A stretch of DNA of 64,000 nucleotides from Fidelibacterota bacterium (GTDB taxonomy: Bacteria > Pseudomonadota > Alphaproteobacteria > Rhodospirillales > Rhodospirillaceae), in contig CANJRA010000008.1 in assembly GCA_947476625.1 (NCBI GenBank), forward strand, positions 36,218 to 100,217, in the 5' to 3' direction. Both the position numbers and the translations under genes were made by a program. Of this stretch, positions 36,699-46,811 are shown in pieces; the stretch's first letter is position 1, and each line of letters begins with the position of its first letter. The notes beneath the pieces were generated by a model. It was given only the letters and a program-made list of their open reading frames with translations, was not told where the DNA came from and did no database searches.

Positions 36699-38816
36699 TC
36701 ACTCGCGTTCATCGGTCTCGACACCGCGCATCCAGACGCGATTACCGGTCGAATCCGCGACAGATCGTTTATGGACACCGTCTTGCTTTAACCATATGGC
36801 GTGCACACCTTCGCGCCGCAGCGCAAACAGATCGACAGATGGCTCCTCGCAGAAATCCCGCGTCGGAACGACACTCACGATGAACGTGGCGCTGTTACAA
36901 TCCTCCGCCAAGGCTGCCGCTGTAAACGCCACGAGCACGCGTTGTCCGTGACGTACGACGATGCACCCCTCGCTGTCGCAGGACAGACCGAGCACCGCCT
37001 CACCCTCACCGGAGACCGGCCATTTTTGATCTGAGGCGCCATAGCGATCGATCCATGCCTCACGTGTGAAACGCTCCGTACGACCCGGCTTCAATATAAC
37101 GCGGCCGCTCGTATCACTTACGGCAAAAAGCCGCGCGGTATCGTCAACCAGAATGTCCGGTGGTGCGGAAAGATATGGCTGCACAACCGCCGGAATGACA
37201 GCCACAAAGCCCAACCATCGCGTACGGCCTTTCCATATACACATAAATATGATGCCGAGCGCACCCAACGCCATGGCCCACGTCGCCATTGGCGGCACAT
37301 GAATTTACGCATGGGGCCATGTCGCGACGGCTTGCACAATCTCATCGAGCATCGTCACCCCGGCACCCATAATGTGGAAGAACGGCGCATCGCCGCCGAA
37401 GGGCATCAACAGCAAACCAAGTAAGGCGGCGGGCAAGATGACAACACCCGTCAGCGGCGTCGAAATGAGATTCGTGATCGCTGAATAGACCGGCAAACGA
37501 TTGAAATGATAGGCCGCGAAAAGCGACGTCCCGCCACCGGCAACAATATCCGTCACGACCAATCCGACCAGATATAGGCCCACTGCACGCATCACCAGGA
37601 AACGACCATCGGCGGACCGCCATGCGATCTGCAGCCACGCCTGCTCGTAAAGCGCGATCAATGCCAAAACCGCGAGGAATGACATCTGAAAGCTGGCGCC
37701 GATCACAGCATCGGGGAACACAGCCATCAGTAACAACGCTGCCCAGGCAATGGTTCGCATGGACAGTGCTGTTCGATCGAGCAATATGGCTAGCATGACG
37801 ACGGCGATCATGACGAATGACCGCATCGCAGGAATACTCATGCCGGAAATAATAAAATAAAACGCCGTCGCGGCCAGCCCCGCCCAGGCAGCCGCTTTTT
37901 TGGTGTCAATCCGCAGCGCAATGAACGGCACCAAAGCAAGCAGGCGGCGGATGACGAAAAACACTACCGCCGCCAACAGACTCATATGCAGTCCCGAGAT
38001 CGAGAGCAGATGGGCGAGGCCAGCGACCCGGTAGGCTTCTTGCAGATCTTCTGGTATCGCCCCCTGCTCACCGTTCACAAGCGCTGCGGCAACTGCACCA
38101 TGTTCGCCGGGCACAATAGATGTGATGCGATCGCCGATGCGCCGCCGCAGAGATTCAGACCACGCGTGAAAGCGTTGTTCTAACGTCAACTCACCTTCCG
38201 CCGTATCTATTTCCCAGCGCCCGACGGTGTAACCGACACCGCCGATCCCAGAAAAATAAAGAAATCACTGAAATTGGAAACCGTCCGGGACCACCGGGGC
38301 ACCCGCAGGCCGGACCACCGCGCGCACTGAAATGTGCGTACCCACCGCTGGCGCCCCGTGGGATGTTGGAATGGTAATCCGCAGCCGCGCGGGCGTGGTC
38401 TCTCGCGAGACACCCGGCAGCGTAACGTCTGACAAAATAACGCGATTATTATCGGCGCGCTTTTCGGCATCGGCGACTAAACCGGAAATGATGACCGGTC
38501 GGGTTTCGCGCTCTATAAGGGGCGTCGCCACGCTCCAGGTGCTAAACAGCGCGGCACCATGCCCAAGCCCGCCGGCCAACACGAGTAAGCCGAAGAACTG
38601 CATGGCCGACCACCGCTGCCGCAAAGCAAACAGGGTAATACCGAGCGCGATCCGGCCCGTGGCAACTCAGACCGAGGGATCATACTTCCAGGCAAAAAAC
38701 AGCGCGATCCCGGCGCCAAAGGCGACAACCAGCCATAAAAAGGCACGGTCGGACTGCCGGGCGATTTCCGCCGCCAACAATTTTGCCGCGTTCACCAACA
38801 CCCTGGTCCCCCGCAT
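36699..38816 (-). pseudogene. comEC: comEC/rec2-type DNA uptake channel gene interrupted by three in-frame stop codons
   Basis: One frame of 705 codons, from ATG at 38816 to the stop at 36701-36699, encodes a complete ComEC-like protein: N-terminal membrane part (codons 1-60), the DUF4131 OB-like domain (about 70-200), the Competence membrane domain (about 230-500, with AHLLSISGLHMSLL), and the C-terminal domain (about 505-705). It is broken by TGA at codon 50 (38669-38667), TGA at codon 184 (38267-38265) and TAA at codon 504 (37307-37305). There are no frameshifts. Sequence on both sides of each stop aligns with the family (PSV*VATG, GFQFQ*FLYFSGIGG, WPHA*IHVPP). Each stop could arise from one C-to-T or G-to-A change. 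TGA ends normal genes nearby, such as moeA and lexA. The likely reading is a recently inactivated gene; readthrough is less likely. Confidence 0.88.
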
Positions 38817-38876
38817 GGCTGTACGCTCGGTGGAGATATGCTAAACCAAGCGCCGTTCTTTGGAAAATCCGCACAT

Positions 38877-40274
38877 ATGACCGTTATCACCCGCTTCGCT
38901 CCCTCCCCCACCGGCTATCTGCATATCGGCGGCGTTCGTACAGCGCTGTTCAACTATCTTTATGCAAAACACACCGGCGGAAAATTCTTGCTGCGCATCG
39001 AGGATACCGACCGCGTGCGATCGACGCAGGAAGCCATCAAAGTCATCATCGAGGACCTCCGCTGGGCCGGCGTGCAATGGGATGGCTATCCGATTTTTCA
39101 ATTCGTCCGCGCGGACAAACATCGTGCGGCAGCCGAGCAACTATTGGCTGAGGGCAAAGCGTATCGCTGTTACGCCACGCCTGAAGAACTTACCGCCATG
39201 CGTGAAGAGCAGAAGGCTAAGGGATTGCAAATCCGCTATGATGGCCGCTGGCGCGACCGTGATCCTAAGGACGCTCCCGCGGGTGTAAAGCCATCCATTC
39301 GCCTGAAGGCACCGCAAGAAGGCGAAACCGTCATTCATGACCTAGTTCAAGGTCCGGTGACCGTTGCCAACTCACAGATCGACGACATGGTGCTTCTGCG
39401 CGGTGATGGTACGCCGACATATATGCTGGCCGTGGTGGTCGACGATATCGACATGGGCATCACCCACGTCATCCGTGGCGACGAACACCTGAACAATGCC
39501 TTCCGCCAATACCAATTGATTGCCGCGCTTGGAAAAACGGCGCCTGCTTATGCGCATATTCCGCTCATTCACGGCGCCGACGGTGCCAAGCTTTCAAAGC
39601 GTCACGGTGCCGTGGGTGTCGAGTTTTATCGCGACAAAGGTTACCTGCCTGAAGCTCTACGCAACTACCTGGTGCGCCTGGGTTGGAGTCATGGCGACGA
39701 CGAAATCTTCTCCGATGCTCAGGCTGCTGAATGGTTCGACATCATTGACGTCAATCGCGGGGCAGCACGTTTCGATATGGATAAGTTGACCGCCCTAAAC
39801 GGTCATTACATCCGCACTGCGGACGATGCGCGTTTGGTGGACGCCATTCGCCCACTCCTGGAAAAAGCCGGGCCACTGGATGCGACGCGCCTAGGATGGC
39901 TCAAAGTCGGCATGGCAGGCCTGAAACAGCGCGCAAAAACGCTGCTTGAGCTGGCCGAAAGCGCCACCCTTTATGCGCGCGTGCGCCCCCTTACCCTGGA
40001 CGATAAAGCCAAGGCTGCCCTCGCCGATGGCGGCAAACCCGTTCTAGAGGCCGCCGTTTTGGCCTTTGGCGACCTTCCAGACTGGAATGGACCCGCACTG
40101 GAGGCCTGGGCGAAGGCCTATGCCGAACAGACCGGCCAGAAAATGGGTAAAGTCGCCCAGCCTATACGCGCCGCCCTCACAGGATCGGTCGTTTCGCCCT
40201 CCATTTTCGAAATCATGGAGGTTCTGGGCAAAGATGAGACCCTGGGCCGCCTCAAGGACGCCGCAAGCGCCTAA
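38877..40274 (+). CDS. gltX: Glutamyl-tRNA synthetase
   Basis: Charges tRNA-Glu; 465 residues. Class I motifs are clear: the HIGH equivalent HIGG in [18 protein letters not shown], and the KMSKS equivalent KLSKRHG (about 234-240), with LLRIEDTDR between them. The start at 38877 ([13 protein letters not shown]) matches the family; an in-frame ATG at 38838 would add 13 residues of no known homology. Its upstream region is only 60 nt and is shared with the divergent comEC gene. Confidence 0.97.
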   Translation: MTVITRFAPSPTGYLHIGGVRTALFNYLYAKHTGGKFLLRIEDTDRVRSTQEAIKVIIEDLRWAGVQWDGYPIFQFVRADKHRAAAEQLLAEGKAYRCYATPEELTAMREEQKAKGLQIRYDGRWRDRDPKDAPAGVKPSIRLKAPQEGETVIHDLVQGPVTVANSQIDDMVLLRGDGTPTYMLAVVVDDIDMGITHVIRGDEHLNNAFRQYQLIAALGKTAPAYAHIPLIHGADGAKLSKRHGAVGVEFYRDKGYLPEALRNYLVRLGWSHGDDEIFSDAQAAEWFDIIDVNRGAARFDMDKLTALNGHYIRTADDARLVDAIRPLLEKAGPLDATRLGWLKVGMAGLKQRAKTLLELAESATLYARVRPLTLDDKAKAALADGGKPVLEAAVLAFGDLPDWNGPALEAWAKAYAEQTGQKMGKVAQPIRAALTGSVVSPSIFEIMEVLGKDETLGRLKDAASA

Positions 40275-40302
40275 AACTCTCCGGATCGACCTTCCAGGGA
40301 CA

Positions 40303-40332
40303 TTGATTTGCCTACATTTTTCGGGCTATAAG
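40303..40332 (+). promoter_or_regulatory. Probable gltA promoter
   Basis: A -35 box TTGATT (40303-40308), an 18-nt spacer and a -10 box TATAAG (40327-40332). It predicts a leader of about 60 nt before the gltA start codon. Confidence 0.6.
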
Positions 40333-40402
40333 CGGTGCAGCATAAGGGCGTCCCACGGGGACTTGCGGAGGGGACGACCGCAACTAAGAAAGGGACTGCA
40401 AA

Positions 40403-41695
40403 GTGGCGAAAACTGTCACCCTGAAAGACGACCAGAGCGGTAAGACGTGGAAGTTTCCGGTTCTAACGGGAACCACCGGACCGGACGTTGTAGACATCCG
40501 GAAATTCTATAGTGAAACCGACATGTTCACATACGATCCCGGTTACACATCGACCGGCAGCTGTGAATCAAAAATCAGCTACATCGACGGCGACAAAGGC
40601 GTGCTGCTGCATCGCGGTTATGCCATCGAAGACTTGGCCGAAAAATGTAACTTCGAAGAAGTTGCTTATCTGCTGTTGAACGGCGAACTTCCGAACGCCA
40701 AAACCAAAAAGCAGTTCGAGCGCGACATCACGCTCCACACCATGCTGCACGAGCAGTTCCACAATTTCTATTCCGGCTTCCGCCGCGATGCCCACCCGAT
40801 GGCCATCATGTGCGGCGTCGTCGGAGCGCTGTCGGCTTTTTATCACGACAGCCTCGACATCAACAATCCGGAACACCGCCGCATCTCATCCTATCGCCTC
40901 ATCGCGAAGATGCCGACGATTGCTGCTTGGGCGTACAAGTACGCCCTCGGCCAGCCCTTCATCTATCCGCGCAACGACCTCGGCTATGCCGAAAACTTCC
41001 TCTACATGATGTTTGCGACACCTTGCGAGGACTACACGGTTAACCCCGTTCTCGCCAAAGCCATGGACCGCATTCTTATCCTGCACGCCGACCACGAACA
41101 GAACGCGTCGACCTCGACCGTGCGGCTCGCCGGTTCGTCGGGCGCCAATCCGTTTGCCTGCATCGCGGCCGGCATTGCTTCGCTCTGGGGCCCTGCTCAC
41201 GGCGGCGCCAACGAAGCAGTGCTGACCATGCTGAAGGAAATCGGCGATAAGAAGCGTATCCCCGAGTTCGTGAAGCGCGCGAAGGATAAGAACGACAACT
41301 TCCGCCTGATGGGCTTCGGCCACCGCGTCTACAAGAACTACGATCCGCGCGCGCGCATCATGGCCCGCACCTGCAGCGAAGTGCTGAAGGAACTGAACAT
41401 CAAGAACAACCCGTTGCTGGATATCGCAATGGAGTTGGAGCGTATCGCACTCGAGGACGACTATTTCATCGAGAAGAAGCTGTATCCGAACGTCGATTTC
41501 TATTCGGGCATCATCTTCCAGGCCATGGGTATCCCCGTGAGCATGTTCACTGCCCTGTTCGCTCTCGCGCGTACCGTGGGCTGGATCTCGCAATGGCGTG
41601 AAATGATCGAAGACCCGCAGCAGAAGATCGGTCGCCCGCGTCAGCTTTACACCGGTCAGACCAAGCGCAAGTTCGTGCCGCTGGCCAAGCGCTAA
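40403..41695 (+). CDS. gltA: Citrate synthase
   Basis: Entry enzyme of the citric acid cycle, 430 residues, the hexameric type II form found in Gram-negative bacteria. The catalytic residues lie in [12 protein letters not shown] (His), [13 protein letters not shown] (His) and PNVDFYSGI (Asp). The start is GTG with AAAGGGA about 8 nt upstream. It follows gltX by 128 nt with its own promoter, and ends in a strong terminator. Acetyl-CoA would come from the pyruvate dehydrogenase encoded at 10.6-15.7 kb. Confidence 0.98.
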   Translation: MAKTVTLKDDQSGKTWKFPVLTGTTGPDVVDIRKFYSETDMFTYDPGYTSTGSCESKISYIDGDKGVLLHRGYAIEDLAEKCNFEEVAYLLLNGELPNAKTKKQFERDITLHTMLHEQFHNFYSGFRRDAHPMAIMCGVVGALSAFYHDSLDINNPEHRRISSYRLIAKMPTIAAWAYKYALGQPFIYPRNDLGYAENFLYMMFATPCEDYTVNPVLAKAMDRILILHADHEQNASTSTVRLAGSSGANPFACIAAGIASLWGPAHGGANEAVLTMLKEIGDKKRIPEFVKRAKDKNDNFRLMGFGHRVYKNYDPRARIMARTCSEVLKELNIKNNPLLDIAMELERIALEDDYFIEKKLYPNVDFYSGIIFQAMGIPVSMFTALFALARTVGWISQWREMIEDPQQKIGRPRQLYTGQTKRKFVPLAKR

Positions 41696-41714
41696 TAAGT
41701 TCGCTTATCTTTCT

Positions 41715-41745
41715 AAACGGCGCGGGTGATTCCCGCGCCGTTTTT
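41715..41745. terminator. Rho-independent terminator after gltA
   Basis: A 12-bp perfect stem, AAACGGCGCGGG / CCCGCGCCGTTT, with a 5-nt loop and a T tract at 41741-41745. It lies between convergent gltA and lpxB and, with A residues on the left side, may serve both. The core CGGCGCGG is the same as in the terminator at 16483-16518. Confidence 0.92.
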
Positions 41746-41759
41746 ATTTGTGCGGTTGG

Positions 41760-42920
41760 TTAGTTAGGCTTTTTGAGTAGCGACAAAATAACCTGGGCTG
41801 CACGCCGGCTCGGGCGCTGCCCGCCGGGCGAAAGATTTGACAACGCGGCAGCAAAGTCAGCCCGCTGTGCAACACGCCGCATTTCATCGCGCAACAGCAA
41901 TGCGATATCGTCCGCCAGAGTTTCCGGGCGACACTTTCCCTGCAATCGTTCCGGCACCGCTTCGTGGCCTACCAGAATATTGATCAAATTAACAAATCTG
42001 GTTTTGGTAAGAAAGCGAAACGCAAGGGCCGAAACCGCATTAACCTTGTAAGCGATCACATGCGGCACCGCTGCCATTGCTAATTCTAGCGACACCGTGC
42101 CTGATGCCGCGAGGGCGCTATCAAAGGCAGCAAAGGCTTCGCGCCGCTGGGCAGCGTCCATCACCACCGTCACAGGCACATCCCAATTTCCGGACGCGAT
42201 ATAAACTTCATGCGCGACAGTATCTACTGACGGCATAACAACGTGCAAATTGGGATAGCGTGACGCCAAGCGCGTCACCGTCTCTTTGAAAACCGGTAAG
42301 AGCCGCGTTACTTCACTACGCCGGCTTCCCGGCAGCACGCCGATAACGCAGCGGTCTGCTGAGATACCATGACGCTTGCGGAACGCTTGTCCGTCGCCAA
42401 TCGAGAATCCTGTTTCAAGAACAGGATGGCCGACCCAGGTTGTGGGCAATCCATGTTGCGTAAAATACGGCGGCTCGAAGGGAAGGAGCGCCAGAAGATG
42501 ATTAATCCACAGTGCCAACTGCTTGGCGCGGCGAGGACGCCAAGCCCAGACCTGCGGCGCGACATACCGCACGCGAGGAATACTGCTACCCTGCTTTGCC
42601 AGACGTTGATGAATGCGTCCGGTAAACCCCCACGAATCTATTGTGACCAGAATGTCCGGCTGCTTCGCGTTGATATCTACCAGCGTTTCCTTAACGCGCC
42701 TAAAAACCGTACGCGCTTTGGGCAGCACTTCGAACACACCGAGCAGTGCCAGATCCCGCACATCAAACATACTCTGAAGTCCGGCTTCGGCCATGAGCGG
42801 TCCGCCGACCCCAGAGAACTCCACCTGTCCGTTGCTTTCTTCACGCAACGCTTTCATTAACAGCGCACCCAATTGGTCGCCCGAAGGCTCGCACGCAATC
42901 AGATAAATCAGCGCGCTCAC
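41760..42920 (-). CDS. lpxB: Lipid-A-disaccharide synthase
   Basis: Glycosyltransferase joining UDP-diacylglucosamine and lipid X; 386 residues, family GT19. Visible are the N-terminal IACEPSGDQLGALLMKALRE, FSGVGGPLM, the RYVAPQVWAWRP motif (about 125) and the GSRRSEV and ASGTVSLELA segments. The frame is open far upstream, but the real start is GTG at 42920, overlapping the lpxI stop as GTGA; residues after it match the family start. Last gene of the long minus-strand lpx/bam supercluster. Confidence 0.95.
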   Translation of the reverse strand: MSALIYLIACEPSGDQLGALLMKALREESNGQVEFSGVGGPLMAEAGLQSMFDVRDLALLGVFEVLPKARTVFRRVKETLVDINAKQPDILVTIDSWGFTGRIHQRLAKQGSSIPRVRYVAPQVWAWRPRRAKQLALWINHLLALLPFEPPYFTQHGLPTTWVGHPVLETGFSIGDGQAFRKRHGISADRCVIGVLPGSRRSEVTRLLPVFKETVTRLASRYPNLHVVMPSVDTVAHEVYIASGNWDVPVTVVMDAAQRREAFAAFDSALAASGTVSLELAMAAVPHVIAYKVNAVSALAFRFLTKTRFVNLINILVGHEAVPERLQGKCRPETLADDIALLLRDEMRRVAQRADFAAALSNLSPGGQRPSRRAAQVILSLLKKPN

Positions 42921-43732
42921 GCTTCCGTTCCCATGACAAATATCCCCGCCGCGTCGGCAGCGGCAATCATTTCGCGCAAGCCGATCACCAGCGTATGCCC
43001 CGCTTGTACTGCAATGCCACGGAGGCCGGCGGCTTTTGCACGCGCCACTGTCGTTACACCGATCGACGGCAAATCCGCCCGGCGTTCTTGCTGCGGTTTT
43101 TTGACCTTTACCAAGATTCCGCCAGGCCCGTCGCGAAGCACGTCTGCGCAATACGCTAACAAGGCGTCGGTTCCCTCGGTGCCTTCAACGCCGAGTACAG
43201 CGCCTTGCTGTATAACGACCGCCTGGCCCACATCGGCCGCGCCTAACGCGCGCGCAGCAGAAAAACCTAGCGCAATATCCACAAGCGCTGCGGCGTCAGG
43301 CTGATGTCTTCCCCACACACCCTTTTTTGCCAGCAGATCTTCAAGAACGTCGTCGACACCAACTACCTTAAAGCCTTCGCGCTCTATCTCGCCGATAACC
43401 GCCGACAGAAGACCATCGTCACCAAGCACGCGCCCAGCGATGCGCGCAAGAAAAGCTGCGCCTTTGAGATCCGGTTTAAGCTCTGACAATGCGGGCCGGC
43501 GCACAGCGCCTGCCATGACAATCTCGCGAACACCTGCCGTACGTAAGAAGTCGAGCCCTTTACCAAACTCACCCAATTTGATCGAGGCGTCGGTCGCACC
43601 ATCGGCAAAACCACTCAGCCCTAAAACATAATGCGAGCGCCCTTGAGTCTGACAAGCGGCAATCAACAGCCCTGGCAGCGCACCACCCCCGGCAATGATG
43701 CCGAGTTTGCTTGTGCGGTCAGGTGTGGGCAT
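42917..43732 (-). CDS. lpxI: UDP-2,3-diacylglucosamine pyrophosphatase LpxI
   Basis: Hydrolyses UDP-2,3-diacylglucosamine to lipid X, the step done by LpxH in enterobacteria; 271 residues. The LpxI (DUF1009) family is recognised by the start LGIIAGGGALPGLL, by GEIEREGFKVVGVDDVL in the middle, and by the C-terminal domain with GPGGILVKVKKPQQERRADLPSIG. It sits between lpxA and lpxB, with 8 nt to lpxA and a 4-nt overlap with lpxB, as in Caulobacter and relatives. Confidence 0.95.
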   Translation of the reverse strand: MPTPDRTSKLGIIAGGGALPGLLIAACQTQGRSHYVLGLSGFADGATDASIKLGEFGKGLDFLRTAGVREIVMAGAVRRPALSELKPDLKGAAFLARIAGRVLGDDGLLSAVIGEIEREGFKVVGVDDVLEDLLAKKGVWGRHQPDAAALVDIALGFSAARALGAADVGQAVVIQQGAVLGVEGTEGTDALLAYCADVLRDGPGGILVKVKKPQQERRADLPSIGVTTVARAKAAGLRGIAVQAGHTLVIGLREMIAAADAAGIFVMGTEA

Positions 43733-43740
43733 GGGAACGA

Positions 43741-44571
43741 TCAGCCGCCATTTCCGTTGCCGTTGCTTGCGACGGGCGTGCAGATCGGGCGTGAAGAATA
43801 TTCGCGAATGAAGTTGATGATATCCATCACGCCGTCGTGAGTGCTGAACAGGTCGGCTACTTCGTTAATACGCTCGACCATTGTACCGCCCTGCAGGAAC
43901 AGCAATCCAAAAGCCGTGCGCAGACTACGAATATCCTCGCGCGAGAAACCCCGGCGACGCAAACCGACAATGTTAAGGCCGGTGAGACGCGCGCGATTGC
44001 CGATTGCGAGCGCGTAGGGAATGACGTCCTTGTCGACTCCGGTGACGCCACCGACCATAGCGTGCTTGCCGATGCGCACATATTGGTGCACACCCGACAG
44101 GCCGCCGATATTTGCATACTCGCCAACATGAACATGGCCACCGAGCGCGACATTGTTGGTCAGAATGACGTGATCTTCGAGCACACAATCGTGCGCCACG
44201 TGGCAGCCGGCCATGAAGAAACTGTGATTGCCAACACGGGTTTCCATCGTGCCTTGCGCTGTACCCACATGCATCGTGACGTGTTCGCGAATGACATTGT
44301 GGTGCCCGATGATAAGGCGTGTCGGTTCACCCTTGTAGCTCAAGTGTTGCGGCGACAACCCAAGCGACGCGAAGGGGTGAATAACAGTATGAGCACCGAC
44401 GCTGGTATGACCGTCGATCACGGCATGCGAGATCACGCGCACGCCTTCACCCAAGTTGACGTTCGGGCCGATAACACAATACGGGCCGATCTCTACGTCC
44501 GGAGCCAAAATCGCGGACTTATCGACAACGGCCGTCGGATGAATCTTCATCATATTTGGGGATGTATCCAC
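43741..44571 (-). CDS. lpxA: UDP-N-acetylglucosamine acyltransferase
   Basis: First enzyme of lipid A synthesis, O-acylating UDP-GlcNAc; 276 residues. A left-handed beta helix of hexapeptide repeats (about 10-190) is followed by a helical C-terminus. Catalytic His and substrate residues lie in HVAHDCVLEDHVILTNN (about 130-146) and GHVHVGEYANIGGLSGVHQ. The start is uncertain: GTG at 44571, 12 nt after fabZ, or an ATG six or seven codons further on, closer to the usual MKIHPTAVV beginning. Follows fabZ directly. Confidence 0.96.
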   Translation of the reverse strand: MDTSPNMMKIHPTAVVDKSAILAPDVEIGPYCVIGPNVNLGEGVRVISHAVIDGHTSVGAHTVIHPFASLGLSPQHLSYKGEPTRLIIGHHNVIREHVTMHVGTAQGTMETRVGNHSFFMAGCHVAHDCVLEDHVILTNNVALGGHVHVGEYANIGGLSGVHQYVRIGKHAMVGGVTGVDKDVIPYALAIGNRARLTGLNIVGLRRRGFSREDIRSLRTAFGLLFLQGGTMVERINEVADLFSTHDGVMDIINFIREYSSRPICTPVASNGNGNGG

Positions 44572-44583
44572 GGAAGCTTACCG

Positions 44584-45048
44584 TTACGAGTCCATGATCA
44601 TCGCGGTATAGGTAGCCTCGGCCACGATGGCATCGCCGACGCGCGCCTCGCCACTGAATTTCCATACGTTGGAACGCTGACGCTCCTTGCGACAATAGAG
44701 CATCAATTGATCGCCTGGCACGACGGGTTTGCGAAAACGTGCGTTTTCGATAGTCATGAAATACACCAACTTGCCTTCCGCGGCTTCGCCAAGGGACGCC
44801 ACGACCATCACGGCCGCGGTCTGCGCCATAGCCTCAACGATGAGGACGCCTGGCATCACCGGGTGGCCGGGAAAGTGACCTTGAAAATGCGGTTCGTTGG
44901 CAGAAACATTTTTGATGCCAACGGCGGACATACCAGGCACAACGTCGATAACGCGATCTATCAGCAAGAAGGGGTAGCGATGCGGAATCATCGAGAGGAT
45001 CCGCTCGATGCCGATCGTCAATCCGGATTGGGTTGGCTGTCCGTCCAT
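44584..45048 (-). CDS. fabZ: 3-hydroxyacyl-ACP dehydratase FabZ
   Basis: Hot-dog fold dehydratase of fatty acid synthesis, 154 residues. The active-site His is in [14 protein letters not shown] and the acidic residue in [19 protein letters not shown]. The ATG at 45048 is preferred over an in-frame codon at 45066, because it gives the usual length and has GGGA about 8 nt before it. Its place between lpxD and lpxA is conserved: FabZ competes with LpxA for hydroxyacyl-ACP, and this balances membrane lipid with lipid A. Confidence 0.96.
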   Translation of the reverse strand: MDGQPTQSGLTIGIERILSMIPHRYPFLLIDRVIDVVPGMSAVGIKNVSANEPHFQGHFPGHPVMPGVLIVEAMAQTAAVMVVASLGEAAEGKLVYFMTIENARFRKPVVPGDQLMLYCRKERQRSNVWKFSGEARVGDAIVAEATYTAMIMDS

Positions 45049-45110
45049 GGCCGTTATCCCGCGCAATCAATTCCCACTAAGGCGACGCCTTGCGGGTACA
45101 GGTTTTACGG

Positions 45111-46118
45111 TTACTTATCGCGCCGGGTCAACCGCGACAGCGCCGCGACCTCACGCCAAAACTGGCGTATAGGCAGAGCAGGATAGCCCATAACCACCTC
45201 GCCCGCCCCAACATCACGCATAACGCCCGTTTTGGCGGCAATTTGAGCGCCATCGCCAACGGTCACATGGTCGGCCAGGCCGCTTTGCCCACCGATCAAT
45301 ACCCCATCGCCGATACGGCAGCTGCCCGAAAGTCCTACCTGCGAGACTATCACGCAACGGCTACCGATTTCGACGTTATGGCCGATTTGCACAAGGTTAT
45401 CGATTTTCGTACCCGCGCCGATAATCGTATCTCCGGCGGTGCCGCGATCTATAGTGCTATTGGCACCGACTTCGACGTCGTCGTGGATCACGACCCGACC
45501 CAGCTGCGGCACTTTGCGGTGCCCATCCTTGGTCGGCACAAACCCAAAGCCATCCTGGCCGATCTGCACGCCGGGGTGAATAATAGTGCGGCTGCCCAAA
45601 AGGCAGTGCGTCAACGTACTGTTGGCGCCGATGCGACAATCATCACCGATTACTACGCCAGGACCGATAACTGCATTGGCCCCGATCACAGACTTGGCCC
45701 CGATCCATGCCTTTGCGCCAATGACGGCGCCGGGCGCAATAATAGCTCCCTCGCCGACAATCGCGTCGCCCGCAATGGCATCTTTCTGCGGGGTCAACAG
45801 CGTGTCGGGATAAAACAGCGCGGCGAGCTGAGCGAACGCCGCACGTGGATCCTCAACGATAAGCACCGCGCAATGCGATACACGGGCCGCCAACTCTTCG
45901 GTTGTCACACAAGCGCTGCACTGACTGGAAGCCAATGCCAGAACATATGACGGATCCGCGAAATAGATAATCTCGCCCCCGGTAGCGGCATCAATATTGC
46001 CGATATCGTGGATAAGCGTATCGGGATCGGACTCCGGTCCCAGCCGAGCGCCGCAGCGCCCAGCGAGGTCCGCCAAACTAAAAGGCCCGGCGCGGTGGTA
46101 GAACCGGGGATCCGGCAT
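45111..46118 (-). CDS. lpxD: UDP-3-O-(3-hydroxyacyl)glucosamine N-acyltransferase
   Basis: Third lipid A enzyme, N-acylating the glucosamine; 335 residues. An N-terminal uridine-binding domain (about 1-100) precedes a hexapeptide-repeat beta helix (about 105-300), with the catalytic His in [15 protein letters not shown]. The signature [17 protein letters not shown] is typical. The end overlaps no neighbour; 62 nt separate it from fabZ, and 14 nt from the Skp gene upstream. Confidence 0.97.
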   Translation of the reverse strand: MPDPRFYHRAGPFSLADLAGRCGARLGPESDPDTLIHDIGNIDAATGGEIIYFADPSYVLALASSQCSACVTTEELAARVSHCAVLIVEDPRAAFAQLAALFYPDTLLTPQKDAIAGDAIVGEGAIIAPGAVIGAKAWIGAKSVIGANAVIGPGVVIGDDCRIGANSTLTHCLLGSRTIIHPGVQIGQDGFGFVPTKDGHRKVPQLGRVVIHDDVEVGANSTIDRGTAGDTIIGAGTKIDNLVQIGHNVEIGSRCVIVSQVGLSGSCRIGDGVLIGGQSGLADHVTVGDGAQIAAKTGVMRDVGAGEVVMGYPALPIRQFWREVAALSRLTRRDK

Positions 46119-46132
46119 ATTGCCTGTTGCCT

Positions 46133-46795
46133 CTACTTTTTCGCCGGAGCGGGCTTCGCCGCCGCACCAGGAATGCCGCCAGCGCCAGCAGCAGCCGCGC
46201 CTTCAGCCATATCGTTACGCTGCAAAGTATCCGGATTCTGGAACGCCGCGGTGCTCAAACGCTGATTCAGTTTGTCGAGAACCGGCTTGGTGATGTCCAT
46301 GCTGGGATCGAAGATCATCATCTGATTGCGCGCCAACACGACATTGACGCCCTTTTCCTTCGAAACGTCCTGCGTGACGGCCATGATCGTCTTGCCAATT
46401 TCCTGCATCGATTGCTGGAAAGAGAAATCAAGACGCTCCTGCTTATCTCTCACCTGGTTTTGGAACTCGGCGAGTTTTTGCTGAAAGGCCGTCGCACGCT
46501 GCTGAAACACGTCCGGAGCAAGAACGCCGCGCTGCTGCGAGAGTTCCTGATCTTCGGTACGGATCTTAGCTTCCATATCTTTGACCTGGTTCTGGTAAGT
46601 CGTGGCGTACTTATCGCGCTCAAGGCGCACGCCCTTTGCAGCCAGCGACTCTTGGAGCAATTGATCGGTATCGACAATGCCGATCACCGGTGCCGGGCGC
46701 TTTTCTTGGGCGATGCCGGGCTGGGCGCCGAAAAGCAAAACCAGGCCGGAGAACAGCGCCGCGACTGGTATTTTGAAGCGTTGGGTGGTTTTCAT
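46133..46795 (-). CDS. skp: OmpH/Skp family outer-membrane chaperone
   Basis: Periplasmic chaperone for outer-membrane proteins, 220 residues. It has a signal peptide ([20 protein letters not shown], cleavage about 30), the conserved [10 protein letters not shown] strand, long helical arms rich in glutamine and charged residues (about 55-150), and a closing strand [22 protein letters not shown] proline/alanine-rich tail ends the protein. It lies between bamA and lpxD, as in most proteobacteria. Confidence 0.93.
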   Translation of the reverse strand: MKTTQRFKIPVAALFSGLVLLFGAQPGIAQEKRPAPVIGIVDTDQLLQESLAAKGVRLERDKYATTYQNQVKDMEAKIRTEDQELSQQRGVLAPDVFQQRATAFQQKLAEFQNQVRDKQERLDFSFQQSMQEIGKTIMAVTQDVSKEKGVNVVLARNQMMIFDPSMDITKPVLDKLNQRLSTAAFQNPDTLQRNDMAEGAAAAGAGGIPGAAAKPAPAKK

Positions 46796-46811
46796 TTTAA
46801 TCCTCTAGCTT

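Noticed and set aside
36699..38816. Programmed stop-codon readthrough or genetic code change to explain comEC
   Set aside because: Three stops of two kinds in one gene, while TGA and TAA end many other genes normally; inactivation or sequence error is simpler. Kept only as an alternative.
38513..38874. Other-frame open stretches at the comEC N-terminus, first read as signs of frameshifts
   Set aside because: The true frame from 38816 runs through this region with a single TGA at 38669-38667; the other frames encode arginine/proline-rich shadow sequence.
41760..43151. 463-codon version of lpxB
   Set aside because: The N-terminal 77 codons are an out-of-frame reading of lpxI; the GTG at 42920 gives the family start.
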